Below, piece after piece: positions 1-7,375 of a stretch of 44,614 nt of DNA (its first letter is position 1; each line of letters starts with the position of its first letter). Where the stretch lies: assembly GCA_937948705.1 (NCBI GenBank), contig CALECF010000014.1, positions 1 through 44,614 on the forward strand, read 5' to 3'. Under the pieces are notes generated by a model. It saw only the letters and a list, made by a program, of their open reading frames with translations. It was not told the DNA's origin and did no database searches. Position numbers and translations under genes: made by a program. The stretch comes from an uncultured Anaerosolibacter sp. Its GTDB lineage: Bacteria; Bacillota_A; Clostridia; Peptostreptococcales; Thermotaleaceae.

Positions 1-304
1 AATGTTTATATTCATCTTCCTTAAGCTCAGATCGATGGATATTGGTATCCATATAGGCCATACCACAGCCGATGTCCTTACCAACCCCATTGGGAATTAC
101 TGTATCAATGGCAGCAATAACGCCCCCAATCGGCATGCCGAAGCCTTGATGAGTATCAGGCATAAGGGCCACCCACTGATGTACAAAGGGTAAATTTGAA
201 AGATTCATGGCCTGTTCTAAACATCCATCATCTAATTGGCTTATATCTTCTAACCATACCCGGATAGGGTATTTCTGTTTTTCTTGATCATATAGTATAA
301 ACAT
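1..304 (-). CDS. rtcB: RtcB-family RNA ligase, N-terminal part (runs off left edge)
   Basis: This is the first ~101 codons of an RtcB protein, the GTP- and Mn-dependent ligase that joins RNA 2',3'-cyclic-phosphate (or 3'-phosphate) ends to 5'-OH ends. The visible part contains the family signature MPDTHQGFGMPIGG followed by VGKDIGCGM. The Asp and Cys of DIGCGM are metal ligands in characterised RtcB proteins. The start ATG (304-302) has a good AAGGAG site eight bases upstream. A TATAAT-like box near 347 in the spacer could serve it, but I see no convincing -35. The remaining ~300 residues, including the GMP-accepting histidine, lie outside the window, so completeness cannot be judged. Family call is firm; substrate is unknown. 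Confidence 0.93.
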   Translation of the reverse strand, partial: MFILYDQEKQKYPIRVWLEDISQLDDGCLEQAMNLSNLPFVHQWVALMPDTHQGFGMPIGGVIAAIDTVIPNGVGKDIGCGMAYMDTNIHRSELKEDEYKH

Positions 305-485
305 GGTTTTCTCCTTTTTCTGAAAGATCCTTATATTTACTTCTATTATATCGAATACCCTCAGGGATTTACTATCCTTTTTATGCAAACTATCTCCAAA
401 CTATAATAAAAACAAAGACTTCGAAGATCCATCACTGTCTGTGTTTTATTATAGCATTGAATCAATATGAACTTTAATAATGTTT

Positions 486-734
486 TTATTTTCCAGTCGT
501 GTTGCTTCCCCCCATTTTCCTTACAACCTCGTCAAAAGGCATTTCCATCTCCCAACCATATTTTCTACTGTCGATCACTGGGTCTTCTACCTGAGCTTTA
601 TTCACTTCCTGGGTGGGTGATACACCTAAAATCACACGATGAATCTGGTTAACCTTCTCTTCTATTTCCCTGATGGCAGCTTCCATTTCCTTTAAAAGTA
701 TCATTATATTTTCATCCAATTTGCAACACCCCAA
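486..734 (-). CDS. Small coiled protein of unknown function
   Basis: An open frame of 82 codons. The N-terminal half (about residues 8-35) is a charged, heptad-like helix rich in Glu, Ile and Lys that could form a coiled coil, and the C-terminal half is polar. I do not recognise a family. The start is uncertain: the longest form begins with TTG at 734, directly after GAAGGA, while an in-frame TTG five codons later sits about seven bases after GGGGTG and is better spaced. The frame contains two adjacent Cys near the start of the long form. It is a separate unit between rtcB and the proline-rich gene. It could be a chance ORF, but the amino-acid composition looks protein-like. Confidence 0.55.
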   Translation of the reverse strand: MGCCKLDENIMILLKEMEAAIREIEEKVNQIHRVILGVSPTQEVNKAQVEDPVIDSRKYGWEMEMPFDEVVRKMGGSNTTGK

Positions 735-948
735 TCCTTCAACTATATTATAAACATATTGTGCTTTGCTGCAAATTATGAGTCACACTACCTCTTTTCT
801 ATTGATTCTAAATGTTATTCAGGTTCTCAATATTTACAAGGTCTCCCCATGATATAAACCATAGAATGAAATGTTCTTGGATGCCTATGGTACATTTTCT
901 TTTTGACTGGAATATGATAAATTAGATCAAAGAAAAGGAGTGATTTCA

Positions 949-1395
949 TTGTATTTCGACGATTTTGATGATATACATGATTCTGATCGTGATTTTAGTT
1001 ATATGAGACAGCAACCAAGGCCACCTTTTGGCCCGCCACCAGGCCCACCTTTCGGACCTCCATTTGGTCAACCCACAGCACCGCCCTTTGGCCCACCTTC
1101 TGCCCCCCCTTTTGGCGGCGGTCCTGGGTCACAACGTCCTCCAATAGGTCGTCCCCCATCCTTTATTCCACAACAGTACCAGCAGCAAGGACCTTCTATT
1201 TTTGCTGTTGATCCAGGTGCCATTCGTCCATGTACATTCCAGTTTGTATATCTTTGGTTAAGAGATGGTCGTTCCTTCTGGGCATATCTTACATTCGTTG
1301 GCCCAAGATCTGTAGCTGGCTATCGATGGTCAAGATTCCGCTGGGTATATTTCGGAACAGATTTGAGAAACATTGATAATTTCACCTGTTACTAA
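949..1395 (+). CDS. Proline-rich PPFG-repeat protein with conserved aromatic C-terminal domain
   Basis: A 148-residue protein in three parts. It has an acidic N-terminus rich in Asp and Phe (residues 1-18), a Pro/Gly/Phe tract built on PPFGPP-like units (about residues 22-75), and a compact C-terminal domain of ~65 residues rich in Trp, Tyr, Phe and Arg. That domain carries RDGRSFWAYLTFVG and ends in Cys-Tyr. I recall similar domains in spore-forming Firmicutes, where they are uncharacterised; a spore-surface role is inference only. The start is TTG at 949, eight bases after AAAGGAG (934-940); a GTG at 940 overlaps the ribosome site and is unlikely. There is no signal peptide, and it is followed by a hairpin. 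Confidence 0.85.
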   Translation: MYFDDFDDIHDSDRDFSYMRQQPRPPFGPPPGPPFGPPFGQPTAPPFGPPSAPPFGGGPGSQRPPIGRPPSFIPQQYQQQGPSIFAVDPGAIRPCTFQFVYLWLRDGRSFWAYLTFVGPRSVAGYRWSRFRWVYFGTDLRNIDNFTCY

Positions 1396-1450
1396 CAGTT
1401 AAACACGTAAGTATATTGATTCCCCTATTTACTGGGATAATATATAATAT

Positions 1451-1508
1451 AAAGTTCCCTTGCATGAGAAGGACTTCATCAATACCATCTCTCACACAAG
1501 GGAACTTT
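1451..1508. terminator. Long inverted repeat, probable terminator
   Basis: AAAGTTCCCTTG (1451-1462) pairs with CAAGGGAACTTT (1497-1508). A further five pairs (ATGAGA region against TCTC) sit inside after a short mismatch, leaving a ~20-base loop. It lies 55 bases after the proline-rich gene, and a loose T-rich stretch (CATTTTACAT) follows on the plus strand. It may act in both directions, because the GNAT gene converges on it. The loop is long for a classic terminator, so this is a moderate call. Confidence 0.5.
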
Positions 1509-1613
1509 CATTTTACATATCAAAACAAACGAACAATCATTATCTTTATAGAATACCCAGAGCGTCGTCCTCTACATACTCCACCCTATCTCAATAATAA
1601 ATAATCCAACAAT

Positions 1614-2147
1614 CTATAAGGAGAACTCTAAATGAAAATCTCTTGGGTCACTTTCATATAGTTCTTTATCTATTTCTGCTGCATTCCCGCAACCCATAGC
1701 AAAGTAGAATGCAATTGTTTCCTCGGCAGACCCGGCACATATATATATTTTGTCTGCATTCCACGCTTTTGCAATATCAGCAGAAAGCATAAACAATTTT
1801 TTACCTATCCCTTTATTCCTATGCTCTAGTGTAATAAAGAGTTGGTCTAATAAAACGTAATTACACTTCTCACCAAAGAACTCCCGATTCACAGTTACAA
1901 AACCTATTAATTTTTGGTCGTTATCAAATGCACCAATTGCACATCCTTTTCCCAGAATTGTTTCTTGCAATCGATTAAAATGATGATCATAACCATTTGG
2001 CCAATCAGGGTCCTGATAATTAATTTCGACCAATTGACGCTCTTCATTTACTTCTCTCCAAGCTCTTTCTATAAACTGGGATGCATTCATCTCATTAATT
2101 CGTTCACATTCTTCTAAAGCCAATTTCCTATAAATAACACTTTCCAT
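1614..2147 (-). CDS. GNAT-family N-acetyltransferase
   Basis: A 177-residue GNAT enzyme expected to move an acetyl group from acetyl-CoA to an amine. The acetyl-CoA-binding motif A is at about residues 107-123 (RNKGIGKKLF, fitting R/Q-x-x-G-x-G/A), preceded by the beta-strand LLDQLFI. The C-terminal FYFAMGC matches the usual motif-B region (AxxFYxxxGF). The N-terminus is a ~55-residue extension that could shape the substrate pocket. Substrate cannot be read from sequence; resistance, polyamine or protein acetylation are all possible. Start ATG 2147 has GGAGG seven bases upstream. It is a single-gene unit convergent with the proline-rich gene. Confidence 0.88.
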   Translation of the reverse strand: MESVIYRKLALEECERINEMNASQFIERAWREVNEERQLVEINYQDPDWPNGYDHHFNRLQETILGKGCAIGAFDNDQKLIGFVTVNREFFGEKCNYVLLDQLFITLEHRNKGIGKKLFMLSADIAKAWNADKIYICAGSAEETIAFYFAMGCGNAAEIDKELYESDPRDFHLEFSL

Positions 2148-2471
2148 GCAATTTCCTCCATATATTTATATTGCAGCGATTTCATAGTATTAGGAATACC
2201 AATTACATAAGTTTTAACTTTACCACTTTTCGCGTATCGATTTACAATATCAAGTTGATGTTACTTAAGCCCTTAAATTGTAATTCTACATATTCCATTA
2301 ATTCCCTTCATATCACAAAGAATAGGATTCATATATCCTACTCTATATCGTTAAAAGTGCATTTAATTTATAGAATTGAACAATATTTAGCTTGATGTCA
2401 ACAAGTCTATATAGTAAAATACTATTTATATTGACATTAGTAATTTTTTACAGAATTGTGGGGATACATCC
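2148..2471. other. AT-rich spacer with promoter only
   Basis: This 324-base gap between the GNAT gene (leftward) and the Spo0E-like gene (rightward) is strongly AT-rich. A 74-codon open frame at 2171-2395 has no ribosome site and low-complexity composition, so I do not call it. The only feature I support is the promoter at 2392-2420. Confidence 0.6.
2392..2420 (+). promoter_or_regulatory. Sigma-A-type promoter for Spo0E-like gene
   Basis: TTGATG (2392-2397), a 17-base spacer, then TAAAAT (2415-2420). It lies 52 bases upstream of the ATG at 2472. The boxes are a fair match to the housekeeping consensus with ideal spacing. No other gene could use it. Confidence 0.5.
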
Positions 2472-2636
2472 ATGACCAAGCACACTGACTTACTATCAAA
2501 GATCGAGCATCTACGAAATATTATGCATGGACTAATAGAAGAAAATAACGAGTTACTTAATCCAGAAATTGTATTCGTAAGTCAAGAACTTGACTTACTT
2601 CTTAACCAACTCCATCATCTTAGCATACAAGGGTAA
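2472..2636 (+). CDS. Spo0E-like sporulation regulator (first copy)
   Basis: A 54-residue protein in the size range of the Spo0E family (about 45-85 residues). Those proteins fold as two antiparallel helices and, in Bacillus, dephosphorylate the sporulation master regulator Spo0A~P. The family signature SQELD is present at about residues 37-41 (VSQELDLLL), preceded by an amphipathic helix IEHLRNIMHGLI. The Ser and Asp of SxxxD are the residues expected to matter. The ATG at 2472 follows GTGGGG with about eight bases of spacing and a good promoter at 2392. The stop is at 2634-2636, and the gene converges tail to tail with the EAL-HDOD gene 31 bases away. By family, it should delay entry into sporulation. 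Confidence 0.85.
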   Translation: MTKHTDLLSKIEHLRNIMHGLIEENNELLNPEIVFVSQELDLLLNQLHHLSIQG

Positions 2637-2667
2637 ATGCATGATACTCTACCAAAAAATCTATTGC

Positions 2668-3873
2668 TTAATAGTCTAATGCCATAGTCCATTTTAATGC
2701 TTCAATGTACATCATCATGAACTTTTCTCTGTGGATACTATAATATAATTCTAGGTTCTCAAACTTATTCCAATCAGCCATTTCATAACTGCGAACTGTA
2801 TTTAATGCTCTATATAGCTGGTTGCACTCTCCCAGTAAAGCACCCTTTACATCTATCGTCAATGGTAGCTCGCTAATAATATCTTTCATATCTCTGTTGA
2901 GAAGTATGTCTATAGAGGAAAAGAATCCTGTTAAATAAAACTCTAGATGTTTGCTTTTAATATCTGTTTCCAATGCAATTAATTCCATAAGTTTTCCCCG
3001 AACTAAACAGGATTTAACTAACTCTTTGTTTTCAATACTTTGTACTTCTTTAAGCATTATTAGATAAATCCATTTTTTAATTTCATTGGTTCCTAATCTT
3101 ACCAGTGCTTGCTTGATCGAATATATCTTATTTCTAGAACCAAAAAATATAGCATTTGCAAGTTTTAAAAACTTATAGGAGAGTCCTAGGTCTTTTTCGA
3201 TTATTTCTGCAATTTTTTGATAATCTGGTTCTTCTAGATTTAGTTCATTTACAATCCTAAGCAAACTTGTATTTAACCCTTCTATTTCCTTGCTAGATAT
3301 AATCGTAGGTTTACTGAAAAAATATCCTTGAAAATAATCGTATCCCATATCTATAGCAAATTGATATTCTTCCCTAGTCTCAATTTTTTCAGCCAAAAAC
3401 TTAGTTTTATTCTTGTACTTGCTAATCAGTTCTCTTTGTTTTTCCAATCCTACAACAGGAAACTCGATTTTAATAATGTCCGCTATCTCCACCAATGGTT
3501 GATATGATTCATAAAAAGCAAAATCATCAAGTGCCAAGGTATACCCCTTTTCTTTCAGCTTTCTACATGCCTTTATAACACTCTCAGAAGGTTCAACTCG
3601 TTCCAAAATCTCTATGACGATTGTTTCAGGAGGCAATAAAAGGGGAATTTCTTTTTCCAAAAGTTCTTGAGAGAAATTAATAAATGCTTTGGTTCCCCCA
3701 GCAAGCTCGTCAAGTTGCATGACAAGATATGCATTGTTTATAAGTTCTGCAGTAGCTTGATTATCATCCGTTCCTTCAAAAAAATTATTCAAACTTCTCC
3801 TATAAAGCAATTCGTATCCATAAACCTTCATTTTACTATCAAATATTGGCTGCCTAGCAACATAAACTTCCAT
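2668..3873 (-). CDS. EAL-HDOD signalling protein (YuxH-like)
   Basis: A 401-residue cytoplasmic protein with an N-terminal EAL-type domain (about residues 1-190) and a C-terminal HDOD domain (about 195-395). The EAL part is degenerate. The signature is YELLYR at residues 20-25, the metal/water motif reads LDDFAFYE instead of DDFGTGYS, and the end reads AEKIET...GYDYFQGYFF. The fold is therefore kept, but c-di-GMP hydrolysis is doubtful. HDOD domains in EAL-HDOD proteins are thought to mediate protein-protein signalling. The start is ATG 3873 and not the in-frame codon at 3897, because an unusual run of eight G lies seven bases before the ATG. It is monocistronic and flanked on both sides by Spo0E-like genes on the other strand. 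Confidence 0.9.
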   Translation of the reverse strand: MEVYVARQPIFDSKMKVYGYELLYRRSLNNFFEGTDDNQATAELINNAYLVMQLDELAGGTKAFINFSQELLEKEIPLLLPPETIVIEILERVEPSESVIKACRKLKEKGYTLALDDFAFYESYQPLVEIADIIKIEFPVVGLEKQRELISKYKNKTKFLAEKIETREEYQFAIDMGYDYFQGYFFSKPTIISSKEIEGLNTSLLRIVNELNLEEPDYQKIAEIIEKDLGLSYKFLKLANAIFFGSRNKIYSIKQALVRLGTNEIKKWIYLIMLKEVQSIENKELVKSCLVRGKLMELIALETDIKSKHLEFYLTGFFSSIDILLNRDMKDIISELPLTIDVKGALLGECNQLYRALNTVRSYEMADWNKFENLELYYSIHREKFMMMYIEALKWTMALDY

Positions 3874-4532
3874 AAGATGTCCCCCCCCTTTTATCACCTA
3901 TTGTTCATATCATCTAGCTTGAGCATTCATCATATTTATGTCTTCAAACCACAAGTCTTTCTTTTAGTGATTACCTGCATCTACCAAACGACTTTACCAA
4001 TTAAATCACTACTTTGTGAGTATCTTGTGAGATAAAAATATGCTGCATGTTTATATTACTTACTACCTAATGCGTTAAACAAAGATATCTGTTATATGTA
4101 TAATATCAGTTTAATATAAAATGATTGTCGAATTTTGAATAATTTTGGAGATTGATAAAATTTCTTTATTTCTTTATATGCTAGAAAAGACGCAGGGACA
4201 TTTCGTTTATCTCTTATGATTATTTTCCATTACATATACGTATTTTTAGGCTTATATTCTAGATATTCATCATTGTTTGGCCGTTCATTTATTCTTCAAA
4301 AGCTCCCTTTCTTTTAAACATGCTTTCACTCATTGGACATTTATATGGAAATCTAGATTTTTATAAATATACCTCATTGGCATACTATAGAAAAATTGAA
4401 ACGACAATCGAAACGCCCCTATATTTAGATTTCTATAAATAGATTGTCAGAAATATAATTAATATACACTGCTATTCCCACTTATGTTATAATTTTTCTT
4501 GTGCATATTTTACTGATGAAAGGGAAAAGAAA
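3874..4532. other. Long AT-rich intergenic region
   Basis: A 659-base gap between the divergent EAL-HDOD gene and the second Spo0E-like gene. It has no gene I can support; the open frame on the plus strand here has no ribosome site. Two similar short stretches (around 4349-4367 and 4424-4442, sharing TAGATTT-TATAAATA) form a weak direct repeat. The right end carries an extended -10 box (4485-4493). The length suggests upstream regulatory input to one or both genes, but no known operator is recognisable. Confidence 0.5.
4485..4493 (+). promoter_or_regulatory. Extended -10 promoter for second Spo0E-like gene
   Basis: TGTTATAAT (4485-4493) is a perfect extended -10 (TGnTATAAT) placed 39 bases before the ATG at 4533. 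No good -35 is visible at 17 bases, which is tolerated when the extended -10 is present. Confidence 0.5.
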
Positions 4533-4688
4533 ATGAATTACATAGAACCTTTAAAAATTTCTATCGAGAAATTGAAAGTTGAGTTAAATGAATTGATTGA
4601 AAGAAAAGAACCTGTCTTAGATGAAGAAGTTTTACTCCTAAGCGAAAAAATTGACAGACTATTAGTTAACTACATGGGTTTAATATAA
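4533..4688 (+). CDS. Spo0E-like sporulation regulator (second copy)
   Basis: A 51-residue protein with two helices separated by a short turn at Lys-Glu-Pro (about residues 25-27). The second helix carries SEKIDRLL at about residues 37-44, matching the SxxxD core of the Spo0E family (usually SQxLD), and ends in NYMGL, where relatives often have a Tyr. The expected role is dephosphorylation of Spo0A~P or a similar response regulator. The sequence has diverged strongly from the copy at 2472, so the two are not a recent duplication. The ATG follows GAAAGGGAAAAGAAA, a modest ribosome site, and there is an extended -10 upstream. It is followed by 110 bases without features, then the tRNA terminator. 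Confidence 0.75.
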   Translation: MNYIEPLKISIEKLKVELNELIERKEPVLDEEVLLLSEKIDRLLVNYMGLI

Positions 4689-4802
4689 AATTAGACTTAT
4701 ATTTAAGTAAGGAACAGCCTAAGACAGTAAAAAAGAAGCCTACAATTGTCAATACCTTAACTCATGCTTCACGTTACATGTTTTTCAGTTTATAATGCAG
4801 AA

Positions 4803-4836
4803 TAAAAAAACACATCTTCTACAGAAGATGTGTTTT
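4803..4836 (-). terminator. Rho-independent terminator of the tRNA gene
   Basis: Nine GC-containing pairs, CACATCTTC (4811-4819) with GAAGATGTG (4824-4832), close a TACA loop. They are extended by four A-T pairs. On the minus strand the stem is followed by a run of T. It sits 13 bases beyond the tRNA 3' end. Confidence 0.9.
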
Positions 4837-4848
4837 AAATTGCTATAG

Positions 4849-4924
4849 TGGTGGAGCATAGGGGATTCGAACCCCTGACCCCCACACTGCCAGTGTGGTG
4901 CGCTCCCAGCTGCGCTAATGCCCC
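4849..4924 (-). tRNA. tRNA-Ala, anticodon GGC
   Basis: A full 76-base cloverleaf on the minus strand. The acceptor stem GGGGCAT pairs with ATGCTCC (one G-U). The D-arm is GCGC...GCGC with AGCTGGGA in its loop. The anticodon stem CCACA/TGTGG carries loop CTGGCAG, giving anticodon GGC, which reads Ala GCC/GCU. The T-arm is AGGGG-TTCGAAT-CCCCT with the standard TTCGA, and CCA is encoded (4849-4851). It is a single-gene unit with its own TTGACA/TAAAAT promoter and terminator. Confidence 0.97.
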
Positions 4925-4939
4925 TTAGTCACATATATT

Positions 4940-4968
4940 ATTTTACCTGCTCGTCTTCCAATTGTCAA
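4940..4968 (-). promoter_or_regulatory. Strong promoter for tRNA-Ala
   Basis: On the minus strand, a consensus -35 TTGACA (4968-4963), a 17-base spacer and -10 TAAAAT (4945-4940) end 15 bases before the mature tRNA 5' end. It fits a stable-RNA promoter well, and overlaps only the spacer after the pseudouridine synthase gene. Confidence 0.8.
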
Positions 4969-4978
4969 GAGGCATTCT

Positions 4979-5881
4979 TCAAGACAGTTTTTGGATGAGT
5001 GCTCTTATATCTTCAGGTATAGGCGCACTGACTTCCACCCTTTCCCCAGTTCTAGGTTGTTGAAAAATCAGTGTTTCAGCATGGAGGGCCTGCCGTTGAA
5101 TCAGTTCCTGATCTACATAGCCGTACAGTTCATCTCCTATCAACGGGTACCCTATATGGGCCATATGAACCCGTATTTGATGAGTTCTCCCCGTTTCCAA
5201 TTTTATACGGATCACCGTGGCATCTTCTAGCCGCTCAATGACTTCATAGTGAGTAACAGAAGCTTGTCCGCCTTCATAGACCTGCCTGAGGATATCATCT
5301 GGGTCGGGTCGCCCAATGGGTGCATCTACCGTTCCCTTTTCATCTTGTATGATGCCCTTGACTACTGCTAGGTATATTTTCTCCACTTGATCCCTTTGCA
5401 TTTGCTTGGAAAGTTCCTGCTGGGCATATGGGTTTTTTGCAATGATAATCAAACCTGACGTATCGCGGTCCAATCGATTTACGAATCGTATTTTATAACT
5501 ATCCCCTCGGTGCTTCATGCGATACACCAATGCATTGGCCATGGTACCTGTGGGATGTCCCTTTGTAGGGTGAACCACCAATCCTGGCTGTTTATCTACG
5601 ATCACCAGGTCTTGGTCCTCATATACAACCTCCATAGGGATATTCTCTGGCTCAAATTGATTCACTTCGTCTGCCATGATGGCTTCTACTTTATCTCCTT
5701 TTCTCAACCTCGCATGAAAAGTGATAAAGTTTCCGTTTACCAATATACTCTTATTACGCTTCATTTTTCTCACTAGCCTGCTAGACAACTTCATCTCATC
5801 ATAGAGGATGTCTTTTAGCTCTTTTCCTTCATGTTCTTCATCTACGATAAATTCCAGTATGTTTCCATTCGTTTGACTCAC
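4979..5881 (-). CDS. RluA/RluD-family 23S rRNA pseudouridine synthase
   Basis: A 300-residue enzyme that isomerises uridine to pseudouridine in RNA, most likely 23S rRNA. An S4-like RNA-binding domain covers about residues 17-75. The catalytic core follows, with the signature RLDRDTSGL at 136-144, where Asp138 is the expected nucleophile. The usual His before RLD is Asn here, a tolerated change. GRTHQIRVH near residue 231 is the second conserved RluA motif. Length and domain order match the RluD branch. The start is GTG (5881) with AGGTG nine bases upstream. The exact target uridines cannot be told from sequence. Confidence 0.92.
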   Translation of the reverse strand: MSQTNGNILEFIVDEEHEGKELKDILYDEMKLSSRLVRKMKRNKSILVNGNFITFHARLRKGDKVEAIMADEVNQFEPENIPMEVVYEDQDLVIVDKQPGLVVHPTKGHPTGTMANALVYRMKHRGDSYKIRFVNRLDRDTSGLIIIAKNPYAQQELSKQMQRDQVEKIYLAVVKGIIQDEKGTVDAPIGRPDPDDILRQVYEGGQASVTHYEVIERLEDATVIRIKLETGRTHQIRVHMAHIGYPLIGDELYGYVDQELIQRQALHAETLIFQQPRTGERVEVSAPIPEDIRALIQKLS

Positions 5882-5928
5882 CTTATAACACCTACTCTTT
5901 TCAGATTACACCTTGTATCATTATATTT

Positions 5929-6354
5929 CTAGATACCCTCTCGGTCAATCTCAAATATTTCAAATCCTCGACTTTTAATTTTTTCAACAATGGGCAGATC
6001 GGCCTCCACAAAATCATATTGATCCAAAGCATGTATATCTACCCATTGAAAATCATTGCATTCTATGGCTTCTGCCTGGCCTCCTAAATCATTACATAAA
6101 TAACATAACAACAGAATTTTTTTCTCTGTATATTCATGATAGACTACTTTGAAGATATCCTTTACTTCAATTTTTAGGTTTAGCTCTTCTGCTATTTCCC
6201 GGGCAAGACATTCTTCTGGCGTCTCCCCTGCTTCCAACTTCCCCCCTGGGAATTCCCACTTCAGAGAATGATCTGTCTTTACATATCTCTGGGCAATAAG
6301 AATTTGATTCTGTTTTCGGATTAATGCTGCGGTAACAATCAAAGGCTGCTCCAT
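5929..6354 (-). CDS. NUDIX hydrolase, MutT-like (dNTP pool sanitiser type)
   Basis: A 141-residue single-domain NUDIX protein. The NUDIX box begins at GGKLEAGE and continues to REIAEELNL (about residues 36-60), with all metal-binding Glu present; the box Gly before the last position is Asn, as in many MutT relatives. The upstream KWEFPGG is typical of the MutT/CTP-pyrophosphohydrolase group, which hydrolyses damaged or excess nucleoside triphosphates such as 8-oxo-dGTP. The start ATG 6354 follows GGGGAGA. It lies 48 bases upstream of the pseudouridine synthase on the same strand and could share its transcript. Substrate is inference. Confidence 0.88.
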   Translation of the reverse strand: MEQPLIVTAALIRKQNQILIAQRYVKTDHSLKWEFPGGKLEAGETPEECLAREIAEELNLKIEVKDIFKVVYHEYTEKKILLLCYLCNDLGGQAEAIECNDFQWVDIHALDQYDFVEADLPIVEKIKSRGFEIFEIDREGI

Positions 6355-6526
6355 CGTTCTCTCCCCTTTTTCCTTGCTATCACTAATATATCCATCTTAT
6401 GAAATCTTTACAACAGGGATTACAATAAATTCTCGGAAGAAAAGGAATGAACCGATACTTTTAGATCGATACTAATTGTGTTAAAATATACTAAATATTG
6501 CTTTTATATGAAATGGAGAGGATATC

Positions 6527-7336
6527 ATGTCCATTCAAACCCGTGTCATCAATATTGTGACAAACGAGCGCCCAATTTCCAATGAAACCAGCAGAATTCT
6601 TAAACGAAAGCTTGAAAAGAATGGCTTTTTTATTGCTGATACCTTTGATCCAAATGCAGACTTAATCGTGTGCATAGGTGGCGATGGCTCTTTTCTAAGG
6701 GCATTGCATGAATATAGATTTCCTGATATCCCTATTGTTGGAATCAACACAGGTCATCTTGGCTTTTTCCAAGAGCTTTCCCCTTATCAGCTAGATGAGT
6801 TTATTTTTCGTTATGAAAAAGGTGACTATGTTATCCAGGAACTACATCCAGTAGAGGCCAATATCTGTACCCGCAATAGTTGTATAGAAATAATGGGGAT
6901 CAACGAAATCACAATCAAAGGGGATAAATCAAGGACCATTCATTTGAATATTTCCCTAGATGATAGCTTCCTTGAAAAATTCAGTGGAGATGGGGTACTC
7001 ATATCCACCCCCACTGGGAGTACAGCCTATAATTATTCTTTGGGAGGCAGTATTGTAGACCCTCGTTTGGACCTCCTTCAAATTACACCGATTGCACCTA
7101 TTAATACCATTGCTTATCGTTCCTTTACCTCCAGCTTAATTGTACCTAGAGGATCTATGATTAAGATACATCCGGAGTATACCTTCGAGAATTCTATTTT
7201 GGTGGTCACTGATGGCATGGAACATAAGCACAATGAGATCGTGGAAATCAATCTTAAGATGTCTGATATCAAGGTACAGCTTTTAAGACTAAAAAATTAC
7301 GACTTTTGGAATAAAGTCAAAGAAAAATTTCTATAG
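6527..7336 (+). CDS. nadK: NAD kinase
   Basis: A 269-residue NAD kinase that phosphorylates NAD to NADP with ATP or polyphosphate. It shows the diagnostic GGDGS at residues 51-55 (the catalytic Asp is in this motif), the NE pair at 126-127 (GINEI) and the NAD-contacting SGDGVLISTPTGSTAY at about 153-168. Length is normal for a bacterial enzyme. The start ATG 6527 has GGAGAGG upstream. It is divergent from the MutT-like gene and ends just before a bidirectional terminator shared with the symporter gene. It is transcribed alone. Confidence 0.97.
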   Translation: MSIQTRVINIVTNERPISNETSRILKRKLEKNGFFIADTFDPNADLIVCIGGDGSFLRALHEYRFPDIPIVGINTGHLGFFQELSPYQLDEFIFRYEKGDYVIQELHPVEANICTRNSCIEIMGINEITIKGDKSRTIHLNISLDDSFLEKFSGDGVLISTPTGSTAYNYSLGGSIVDPRLDLLQITPIAPINTIAYRSFTSSLIVPRGSMIKIHPEYTFENSILVVTDGMEHKHNEIVEINLKMSDIKVQLLRLKNYDFWNKVKEKFL

Positions 7337-7343
7337 AAATAAT

Positions 7344-7369
7344 AAGGGGATGGTTTTCACCATCCCCTT
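7344..7369. terminator. Bidirectional terminator between nadK and the symporter
   Basis: AAGGGGATGG (7344-7353) and CCATCCCCTT (7360-7369) form a perfect ten-pair stem with a six-base loop. It sits between two convergent genes, with moderately A/T-rich flanks on both sides. Confidence 0.85.
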
Positions 7370-7375
7370 CATTTA

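Noticed and set aside
1021..1165. Proline-rich tract as a possible DNA tandem repeat or CRISPR-like array
   Set aside because: The repetition follows codons (PPFGPP units) in one reading frame with varied spacing, so it is coding low complexity.
1416..1604. 62-codon open frame after the proline-rich gene
   Set aside because: Contains the whole terminator inverted repeat and lacks a ribosome site.
2171..2395. 74-codon open frame in the GNAT-Spo0E spacer
   Set aside because: No ribosome site, low-complexity composition of AT-rich DNA, and it overlaps the promoter of the Spo0E-like gene.
3667..4035. 122-codon open frame opposite the start of the EAL-HDOD gene
   Set aside because: Mostly antisense to a well-supported gene, no ribosome site, composition unlike real proteins.
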